This document shows, piece after piece, positions 1-9,100 of a stretch of DNA of 64,000 nt. The position numbers were made by a program, and so were the translations under genes. The stretch is taken from contig JALGPX010000017.1 in the NCBI GenBank assembly GCA_023515795.1, positions 117,907 to 181,906 on the forward strand, written 5' to 3'. The notes under the pieces are model-generated. The model did not search any database. It had not been told where the DNA came from and saw nothing but the letters and a program-made list of their open reading frames with translations. Source of the DNA: Amoeboaphelidium occidentale (Eukaryota; Aphelidiomycota; Aphelidea). Positions within the stretch are counted from its first letter, which is position 1. Every line of letters begins with the position of its first letter.

Positions 1-1
1 T

Positions 2-498
2 GAGAAGGATTTGATTTTTGGTCCGACTATTGTTATCAATCCTTCAGATTCTGAGCCTTTAAGTAAGGATGAGATCTTTGGTCCGATTCTTTCTGTAATT
101 GATTGCGAGTCTGTTGAACATGCTATTGAATACATCAATTCGAGAGAAAAGCCATTAGCATGTTATGTGTTCAGCAATGATAGTTTCCAACTTGATCAAG
201 TTCAAAGGCTAGTACCTGCAGGTAATGCTTATGTTTTTTGTTTCATAATTTTTTAGGTGGTATGATTTTGAATGATTGCATTGTACATTTTGCAATGAAC
301 TCGTTGCCTTTTGGGGGTGTTGGCTATTCAGGCTATGGTAGTTATCATGGTTTCCATTCATTTAAAACATTCACGCATGAAAAGCCTGTTTTATCAAGAA
401 CAAATTTGACTGATTTAGGAAATTATATTCGTTATCCTCCTTATACTGACTTTAAGTTGAATGCATTAAAGAAGGCAATTGTTGGCCTTCTGGAATAA
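2..498 (+). CDS. Aldehyde dehydrogenase, ALDH3/HFD1-type, C-terminal part
   Basis: C-terminal part of an aldehyde dehydrogenase; the catalytic Cys/Glu region lies upstream of the window. The visible stretch has DEIFGPILSV, then LPFGGVGYSGYGSYHG and a HSFKTFTHEK tail, the signature of the ALDH3 group (fatty aldehyde dehydrogenases such as yeast Hfd1 and mammalian ALDH3A2), which oxidise medium- and long-chain aldehydes to acids. A 35-nt intron (222-256) joins VPAG to GMILNDC; without it the frame breaks. The stop at 496-498 lies inside an AATAAA. The neighbouring kinase converges with only 15 bp between stops. Family assignment is firm; chain-length preference and membrane attachment cannot be judged from this fragment. 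Confidence 0.9.
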
Positions 499-499
499 A
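494..499 (+). terminator. Putative poly(A) signal overlapping the ALDH stop codon
   Basis: AATAAA whose central TAA is the aldehyde dehydrogenase stop codon. If used, the 3' UTR would have to be very short or run into the convergent kinase gene. Inferred from the motif only; the cleavage site is not visible. Confidence 0.4.
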
Positions 500-513
500 C
501 TTTATTAAATTTT

Positions 514-1596
514 TCAGTTCAGGGTAACACGTCTAGTATGGAGTTTTTGAATATTCAAACTTGTAACATCTTCAAGCAAATACGGACTGAGAAGCGACCT
601 GTCTTCAAAGTCGTCTAGATGCCAGTAAGGAGATTCGGGACCGACAGAAACACCCTCCGGAATGCACAAAGATTCTTCGGAAATCCATGAGCCTTGAGAA
701 ACGGAACGGCTGCGTATTGTTGTGCTGCTGTGGTAATAATCATCGGCGTAGTCGTAGATTTCTGTTATCTGATCAAACATGTCAATTACTCTATGAACAC
801 ATCCTCTTTGAACTGGATCCTTTTTGAGAAGCAACGAAATAACGTCAAGCACTTGATCGTTTACTTTATAACCTTCCTTCAAGTAACAAGACGGATTCTT
901 CATGAAATCATTGTACCGGAAATCTTGCTTGCTTGCGTAATCCCACAGAGTTCTACGCGTTATCATACTTATCAAAAGACACCCCAAAGACCACAAATCT
1001 GCATGAACCGGTGCGTATGGTTCACCAAATTCTCCACCATCTCCATAAACTTCAGGAGCCATATATGCAGCAGTACCAATGCCATGATTAAATGAATAGT
1101 TTTCAGTTGTAGATAATCCAAAATCACACAGCTTAACATCTCCATTCTCAAAGAGTAGAATGTTCTCTGGCTTTATATCACGATGATACACTCCGTTTTG
1201 ATGACAGTATTTTACAGCAGCCAGGACCTGATCAAAGAATTGTAATATCTCATGCTCTGATAACGGTCTCAATGCCAAAAGGTCACATAGATCTCCGCAT
1301 TCTGCATATTCAAAAACCATGAAGATATGTTCATCTGTTTCAAAAAAGTCATCAAGAAGAACAACATTCTTGCAGTCCATTCCGTTCTGTTTCAACCTTT
1401 CATTATGCAAAATCTCTAGTCTCTGAATGTCAACGTGCTCAGGATCTAGTTCTTTTTTGCACAATACTTTTACTGCGTGGTAGGATCGTGTTTCAATATG
1501 CTGCGCTTTGTACACCTTTGCAAACGCACCAGAGCCGCATTCATTGATTATGATATACTTCAGGCCAATAACACCACCGATCTCTAAACCACACAT
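514..1596 (-). CDS. Ser/Thr protein kinase, Ran1/Pat1-Ksp1-like
   Basis: Single-exon 360-residue protein kinase. Visible signatures: glycine loop GSGAFAKVY (about 21-29), VAIK-type lysine in HAVKVL (about 43), catalytic loop HRDIKPENIL (about 138-147), DFGLS Mg-binding motif (about 157-161), APE in AYMAPEVY and the DLWSLGCLL helix. Overall layout and a short Ser-rich C-terminal tail resemble the fungal Ran1/Pat1, Ksp1 and Sks1 group, nutrient-linked kinases that in fission yeast restrain meiosis. That subgroup call is by eye; membership of the CAMK/Ran1 neighbourhood is more certain than orthology. The chosen ATG gives a start only about 15 residues before the glycine loop. It ends tail-to-tail with the aldehyde dehydrogenase. 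Confidence 0.85.
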   Translation of the reverse strand: MCGLEIGGVIGLKYIIINECGSGAFAKVYKAQHIETRSYHAVKVLCKKELDPEHVDIQRLEILHNERLKQNGMDCKNVVLLDDFFETDEHIFMVFEYAECGDLCDLLALRPLSEHEILQFFDQVLAAVKYCHQNGVYHRDIKPENILLFENGDVKLCDFGLSTTENYSFNHGIGTAAYMAPEVYGDGGEFGEPYAPVHADLWSLGCLLISMITRRTLWDYASKQDFRYNDFMKNPSCYLKEGYKVNDQVLDVISLLLKKDPVQRGCVHRVIDMFDQITEIYDYADDYYHSSTTIRSRSVSQGSWISEESLCIPEGVSVGPESPYWHLDDFEDRSLLSPYLLEDVTSLNIQKLHTRRVTLN

Positions 1597-2017
1597 GATG
1601 AACCACTTTAAACAATATTGAGCAAAGAAAAATTGTCACATGGACTTTGCATTCTTGGCTCTTGATCATTTGACCAATCCGTGTAACGGTAGCATATTGT
1701 CAGATCAGAGTTACACAGAGCTCGTATCATTCGTAAAATCGGTGTTACATGCGGTGCAATCCAAGTAATATTGAAGCGAGGGAAGGTGCGAGTCGGACGA
1801 AGATAGTGTGACACCGCTTTTCCCACAATGATGATCATGTTGAAGATAAATATCTGATACTTTTTACAGCACACTGTTCCGCGACAATTAAATGAGAGCA
1901 AAATATGATCTCTTGGCAACATTCTTCAAGTTCACATTCAGCTTCTTAATTAAATTGATTACGCACCAAAAATAGATTTTAAATTTGGAATCCGTCTTTT
2001 TGCTGTAAGCAATCTGA
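1597..2017. other. Intergenic region between divergent kinase and TEA genes
   Basis: This 421-bp stretch separates the start codons of two divergent genes, so it probably holds both promoters. It is one of the longest non-coding stretches here. A minus-strand ORF of 104 codons (1608-1922) covers much of it, but I recognise no domain and its composition looks unlike the neighbours. I see no tRNA, clear TATA box or repeat. Confidence 0.5.
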
Positions 2018-3423
2018 ATGCCTGGCTTAGTGTCAACCTTATCAAGCGACTCACTCAATAGTGAAGATAATGTCATGTTCTTTGATGGTGGCGAAGAAAT
2101 CTGGCCCGATGATGTGGAGGAAGCTTTCCTCGAAGCCTACGAGTTGTATCCAAGCACCGGAAGAACAAAGATCAAAGCATTAGATGGCAAGCTATACGGT
2201 AAGTATCATATGATCAACCCAATGCTAACGTATCGTAGGCAGGAACGAGTTGATCAGCAAGTATATTCATCAGCAGACCGGAAAAGTACCATACATTTGT
2301 TATCAAGATCTCTTACAATCATAGTTACGCTCACGAAAGCAAGTTTCAAGTCATATCCAGGTATTGATCAAGAAGCACAACAAGTATGCGGTAAGATCTT
2401 CGTTGGTACGAGTCTGTATAGCTTTATAGCCTTCAAATGAGCGTACCTTGAAGCCGCTTTCGCTCCGAAATGCGCATACATTGATGAAAGCGGAGGCAAG
2501 ACAGAAAATGTCAGAGTACAAGACTACAAAGACTGAATGGAACCTGTCCCCTTCAATTACTGCTGACAACATCAGCGACTTTGGTAGTCCCATGCAAGTA
2601 GAGAGAACCAAAGCCCATTCGACCATAGGTGAGTATCATGCTATTTATAGATTGGGATTAATTGTAGAAACATTGCAAGAGCATCTCATCAGAAAGCGCT
2701 CTTTTGCTCCGTTATCTCCTCCATTGAGCACGAGAAGAGCATCGCGTGTTAATGTTGGTGAATCGCCTGAACTTAGTGTGAACAATTCGTTCATGACAGC
2801 GAGCCCTGTTAACAGTCCTGCCATTGTATCTCGCAAGGTTATAAAGGATCCTATGGATATGCTGTTAAGTGCAGCAATATTCATGAAAAGACAGTTGAGC
2901 CATGAAGAACTGGAAGCATACTTTAACACGAACTTGCTCAAGATGGAAAAACTGGATGTAGAAATCGATCCAGTTAACCTTACAGCTAAACTTCAATGCT
3001 GGGCTTTATCGGAATATTCAGTCAAAATCACAACGCAGTTATTCGTTTATGGAGAAAAGAAGAAGGACTTTACTCAGACGCGCTTCGCGACCGCAAGAAC
3101 ATCAAATGCATCATTCAAAATCAATTTGAATCAATTAGATGAGCACCTAACAAATACTTTGCAGTTTGTCTCTGGAACATATGATGAGAAGGCTGCAGAA
3201 TATTTGAGAAGCACTTATCTGAAATTCGTAAAATTTTAACTACCCAAAAGACACTAACTTTATTTAGATCGTTACAAGAGTCGACAACGCAAAAGAAAGC
3301 GAAGTGCTCATTTACGGAATTCATTATCGCAAGTCTGAATCTTCTAATATTCCATATTTGGTAGTAAATCCGTTGAATGCTTTTGATCATTCTCAAATCA
3401 TTGCAGCATTACATCAAGCCTAA
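2018..3423 (+). CDS. TEA/ATTS-domain transcription factor with TEAD-like C-terminus
   Basis: Five-exon model: 2018-2198, 2239-2285, 2325-2390, 2430-3227, 3268-3423 (introns 40, 39, 39, 40 nt), giving about 415 aa. The TEA DNA-binding domain is residues ~25-100: helix 1 in WPDDVEEAFLEAYELYP, helix 2 after LYGRNELISKYIHQQTGK, recognition helix RSRKQVSSHIQVL, all restored exactly by splicing. A Pro/Ser-rich linker follows. The last ~150 residues contain a Y-C/V-E strand pattern, then YLRSTYLKF and an IVTRVDNAKESEVLIYGIHY strand pair, laid out like the YAP/Yki-binding domain of animal TEADs. A further in-frame GT..AG segment (2629-2667, 39 nt, no stop) may be a fifth intron. Homologues: Tec1, AbaA, Scalloped/TEAD. 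A poly(A)-like AATAAA lies at 3467-3472. Confidence 0.9.
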
Positions 3424-3576
3424 TCATGTCGAAGTACAACGGAACTCAGTCAAAAGCAAGTCTTTCAATAAAAGTTTACGGCTGATAAAGAGAGTTTTTC
3501 ATGAGAACGTTCGCGAAACCTTTTTCCTTTGAAACCCAAAATTTCGTTGAGAAGATTCACTCAACCGCTTCGTCAA

Positions 3577-6007
3577 ATGGAATACACTTTTAGTTCTTCA
3601 AAGTTGCCATTGCCGCTGGGAATTAGAGCATTGGATTTGTTGATAAATAAGACCCCTGTGGTCAACTTAACTCTTGAGAAGGAGAGCTCTGGCATTTTAA
3701 AGCTAGCTAAGCAAGCATCTGGCATTCAAGCATTCCACGATGAGCAAAATGCAGCAAGATATCTTATCAGAAAAGCTGACACGAAATTTGATTATATGTA
3801 CCCAAAAGACGATGTTCACAAGTCTGTGGAGGTCGATGAGTGGATTGTCGCGTTGAAGAACGTTACTTATCGCGCTTCAATTACGCCTAATGAATATCTG
3901 GGCCTTGCCAAGAAGATCGAAGAGACTCTTAAAGATTCCGGAAGAAGTGTATTATGCGCTAATGGTTCAGATAAGCTGAGTCTTGCTGATTATTTGCTCT
4001 GGTCATTCTTCAAAAGTTATCAGTTGGTTAAGACTGGTGCGCCAAACTCTAGCATGTTCCCACATTTCGAATCTTGGTTGGAGAAAGTGGGCAGCACTGA
4101 AGAGTGTAAAGCTGCGCTGGAAGATGTGAAGAAACTGTTGCCGTACAATCAGGCGCCATCTGCGGCAGTTAATAACGCCGAAGGATTAAAGAACGTCGTT
4201 GAGGATCCTTTCAATTATATCAAGAAGAGAATTGCTTCAGAGGTTGCACCTGTCTTGGGATTCAGTGTTGAGGAGATTGAGAGGTCACTTGAAATCTCTA
4301 AATCTAACAAGTTTGTTTTTACAATCCCTTTGCCGCGTTTGAGAGTGAAGAATATTCCTGAGTTTGCTGAAAAAGTCTTGCCTAATATCAAAGAATCCGA
4401 TATACTGTCTGGAGCTGAAATCGAAAACACTGTAATCGGTTTTAAGGTTCCATTCTCCAAAATAGTAGATTTGACCATCCCATCAGTTTACTCTAATTTA
4501 ACTGAATATGGAAAGAATGATTCGTTAGCTGGGCAGTTTGTAGTTTGTGAGTTTAGCTCTCCAAATATCGCGAAGCCTTTCCACGCTGGACATTTGAGAG
4601 GAACTATTCATGGAAATTTCGTGAAGAATGTGTGCAAAGCAAACGGAATGAAAGTACATTGCATCAATTACCTTGGTGACTGGGGCAAACAGTATGGTAA
4701 GTCTAGATACTAGATCGCCTTCTAATTTTAAAGGTTTACTTGCGGTCGGATTTCAAAAATTTGGTAGCGAAGAAGAATTGCAGAAGAATCCTATTCAGCA
4801 TCTTTTCGATGTGTATGTAAGGATTAACAAAGAAATGGAAAGTAATCCTTCTTTGGATGACGAGGCTCGTGCCTACTTCAAAAAGATGGAAGACGGAGAC
4901 AAAGATGCGCTTGCAATGTGGGCAAAATTCAGAAACCTGTCGATCGTCAAGTATAAAGAGACTTACAAGCGTCTGAACATTGAATTTGACGAGTATTCGG
5001 GAGAGTCTCAATTCTGTGACGCAATGATTGAAATGTGTGAACATCTAAAGAAGCAGAATCTGCTAAAAGAAGATAACGGCGCCATGATTGTTGACTTGAA
5101 AGAATACAAACTCATTCCTGCTGTTATTCAGAAGACTGACGGTGCAACTTTGTACATCACAAGAGATTTAGCTGCGGCTTATGAAAGATACAAGAAGTAC
5201 AACTTCGACACCATGTACTATGTTGTTGGCGCACAGCAAGATTTGCATTTTAAGCAAATGTTCAAGATTCTGGTAATTTTTCCATTAGCTGTTGTACTTA
5301 TTTTATAGGAACTAGCTGGATTCGACTGGGCCAAGAAGTGCCAACATATAAATTTCGGCTTAGTGAAAGGAATGTCAACCCGGAAAGGAACTGTCAAATT
5401 CTTGGACGATATTCTGGAAGAAGCAAAGAAAGTTATGCACGAGGTCATGAAGAAGACTCCCGAGAAATACAAGAACGTAGAAGATCCTGAAACCACTGCC
5501 GATATTCTTGGTATTTCAGCTGTTGTTGTTCAAGATATGGGTGCTCGTAGAATCAAAGATTACCAGTTCTCGTGGGAAAGAATGACCTCATTCGAAGGCG
5601 ATACAGGACCATTGTTGCAGTACTCTCACGCGAGATTATGCTCAATCGAAAGAAAATACTTGAACAGTATTGGAATAAGCCCTTCTTCGATTGACAAGCC
5701 GCCATTCGTATTGAGATTTGAAACACTTAGCTGTCTTGATCATCCAAAGTGTAAGGATGTCGTATTTACTGTTTCACAGTATCCAGATATCATCAGATCG
5801 CTTCCTAGTGGCAACTTCGAAGCTTGCAAGCTTTTGACCTACTTGATTGCTTTGGCAAGAAAAATAAGCTCGTGCCTTGACGATGTTTACGTTATTGGTC
5901 AGGATAGAGATGTTGCTGAGGGTCGTTTCTGGATGTACTGGTCTGCAAGAGTTGTTATGGGTAACGGTATCAGAATGCTTGGTTTAACCCCGCTTGAAAG
6001 AATGTAA
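3577..6007 (+). CDS. Arginyl-tRNA synthetase, cytosolic type, with GST-C-like N-terminus
   Basis: Charges tRNA-Arg with arginine. Exons 3577-4696, 4734-5272, 5309-6007 (introns 37 and 36 nt) give 785 aa. Class I motifs: HIGH-type HAGHLRGT at about residue 336 and KMSKS-type GMSTRKGTVKF. The anticodon-binding DALR region follows, ending MLGLTPLERM as in yeast and animal ArgRS. The first ~190 residues are not the core enzyme: they carry a DEWI...LSLADYLLWSFFK pattern like the GST-C fold appended to several eukaryotic synthetases and AIMP/Arc1p-type factors, suggesting docking to other synthetases or elongation factors. Frame-open sequence extends upstream without ATG, so the first in-frame ATG at 3577 is used. 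A short out-of-frame ATG ORF starts at 3501. Confidence 0.95.
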
Positions 6008-6156
6008 ATTCGAATAAAATGATAAGCGATGGATATGTGATCTTCTTTCCTATTTGAAGCACTGGTCCCACATCGTTGCCTTGGTGGTTCTTGCTGTTTG
6101 CTGGCGGCCTCTTTCGAATCAATCAGTTCGGTTGTTTCATCAACAAGACTACCAAC

Positions 6157-9100
6157 ATGGCCCGTAAGTTAGATCAAACCACCAGATCGATATTAACAAA
6201 ATATAGAACCGGTAGGAATCGAAGATATGACGGCACTCACGGACCTGACCGAAAACTCGATCTTGGACAACTTGAAGAAGAGATACTCAGCCCAGTTGAT
6301 CTATGTGAGTTTATCGATCATTACCAGCAACTAAATTGTGACTAGACTTTTACTGGAAGTATCCTGGTTGCTGTCAATCCTTTTAAATCTATGCCCATCT
6401 ACAGTCCTGTAAGATCCAAGATTGCAGCACTGATCATTCTTTAGGACATTGTCAAGAAGTACAACGGCAGGAAGATCAATGAAAATCCGCCACACATTTT
6501 CGCAATTGCTGAGACTGCATATGCTAATGTAAGAAATTTCAAGGAGAACCAGGCTGTTATCATCTCTGGGGAATCAGGTATGCCATAGGATCATGATATT
6601 CAATTCTGATTGTCTCAGGTGCTGGTAAAACTGAATCTACCAAAGTGATCCTGCAATATCTCACCGCTGTTACTGAGCAAGTTGGCGAAGACTCAAAATC
6701 CTGGATTGAGCAACAAATCTTGGAAGCAAATACTGTGCTGGAGAGTTTTGGTAATGCAAAGACTGTAAGGAACAATAACAGTTCTCGTTTCGGAAAGTTC
6801 ATTCAGGTCGTTCTCTCATCCAATACTTCCATCGTCGGGGCTTCTATTGTAAACTACCTTCTAGAGAAGAGTAGAGTAGTGCGTCAAGCCCAAACGGAGA
6901 GAAACTATCATGTGTTTTACGAAATGTTGGCTGGTGCTAACAAGGATGAACAAGCAAAATATCGCTTGTTGTCCGCCTGCAAGGATTATTATTACTTGAA
7001 TCAGAGCGGCTGCACCGACATTCCTGGCGTTAATGACAAGAAGCAATTTGAAGCGTTGAAACTTGCTATGAGTGTCCTTAAGTTCGCTCCTCAAGATCTA
7101 GAGAACGTGTTTAAAATCATTTCTTCCATTTTGCTGCTTGGTAACGTCAACTTCAGCTTGGACGAGAAGAATGATTGTGCTACCGTCACTGGAAAAGATA
7201 TAGCGACTGTTGAGACTATTTCAGCGTTATTGGGTTGCGATCAGTCAAAATTACTGACAGCATTGGTCAGCAAAAGACTCACCGTAAGAAATGAATCTAC
7301 TCAAGTGCCTTTGAAGAAAGACCAAGCCAATGATAATCGTGACTCGATTGCAAAGACAGTGTATGACAAATTGTTCAACTACATTGTTGAGTATATCAAC
7401 AATTCCACTGCTACAAAACAACCTGTTGCAAATTTCATAGGCGTTTTGGATATTTTTGGTTTTGAATTGTTTGAAGTCAACAGCTTTGAACAGTTATGTA
7501 TCAATTACACAAACGAAAAGTTGCAACAATTCTTCAATCAGTTCATTTTTAAGTTAGAACAAGAAGAATACGCCAAAGAGGGCATTCCCGTTGAATCTGT
7601 GCAGTATAAGGACAATCAACCTTGCCTTGATCTAATTGAATCTAAGACAGGAGTTTTAGCAATGTTGGATGAAGAATGCAAGGTTCCAAAGGGAAATGAT
7701 GAAACATACTTGGCAAAATTGCACGAAGCTCATAAGAAGAATGAAAATTATGTCTGTCCAAAAACAGCAAAAGGTGTTTTTGGTATTAAGCACTATGCTG
7801 GTGAAGTCACATATCAAGTAGTCAATTTTATGGATAAGAACAAGGACGCTGTCCAGGAAGAAGTTGCTGAACTTTTACAAGCAGCATCCAATGAAATTGT
7901 GAAGAAGTTGTTCAAAAAGGCCACTGACGATAAAAGTGGTCAAAAGAAGAATGTTACTGCTGGAACAAACTTCAAAACCCAATTGTCAACCCTAGTTACT
8001 ACACTTTCAAGTACAACACCTCATTATGTTCGTTGCGTTAAGCCTAACATGGAGAAGAAGGCTATGATTTTTGATGACAATTTGGTACTATCTCAGTTGA
8101 GATATGCTGGTATGTTGGAAACAATCAGAATCAGAAAATCTGGTTATCCAATGCGTTTCTCATATGATATCTTTAATCACAGATTCAGATTTATTTCCGG
8201 AAAAGGTATTTTTTTCTCTGCGTTTTGTCTAACTTTGTCAGCTACTGGTCAAAAAGATATTGCAGCCACGATTTTGAAGAGTGCTAAAGTAGATGCAAAT
8301 TTGTACAAGTTTGGTGCTACAAAAGTCTTCTTGAAGAACATCGCCGTTGATCAAACCGTTGAAGCGAGTGACAAAATTAGAAGAGTTTTCGTTATTCGTA
8401 TTCAAAAGAAATGGAGAGGCCGCCAGTGCCGCGTGAAGTATTTGAAGATCAAGAAATCCGTGAAAGTATTGCAAAAGTATATCAAAGGTTTTGTCTACAA
8501 GAGAAGATATCAAAAGATGCAGGAATCTGCTCTTAAAATTCAGTGTGTTGTTCGTGGCTGGTTTGCTCGTGACTATTTGAAGCAATTAAAGGCCGAAAAG
8601 AAAGCCGCCGAAGATGCAGCAAGACTCGCTGCAGAAGAGGCTCGTCGTAAAGCAGAGGAAGAGGAACGTAGAATTATGATGGAAAAGGCCGATTCTGAAG
8701 CTAAAGCTAGCATGCTTGCTGCTCAAAAAGCTGCAGAGGAAGCTGCTCAAGAGGAGTTGAGAAAGCAAGCCGAAGAAGAAGCGAAATTACAACAATACGC
8801 AGCCGCTGCAGAAATTATCGCAACTGCCTCTGCTGGTAAAGAAGATGCAACCGAAGAGCGCCAACAAGGCTTAGACGATTTATTCTCGTTCTTGGATGAT
8901 TTTGACAATAAGGCAAAGAAAACAGTTGATGCTGTTCCTGTTTTTGAAGACATTTTTAAGATTGATGAATATGGCCCTATGTCTAAATCTAAGAAATCCT
9001 CCAATAATCTCGTTTCATTAGAAGCTGGAAAGATTCCTGACGCACCACCTCCACCGCCACCTCCATTGCCTCCAAGTAAAACTTCTAAAGCAGCAGCACC

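Noticed and set aside
1608-1922. Minus-strand ORF of 104 codons between kinase and TEA genes
   Set aside because: No recognisable domain, and the region must hold two divergent promoters. Could be a small gene, but I cannot support it.
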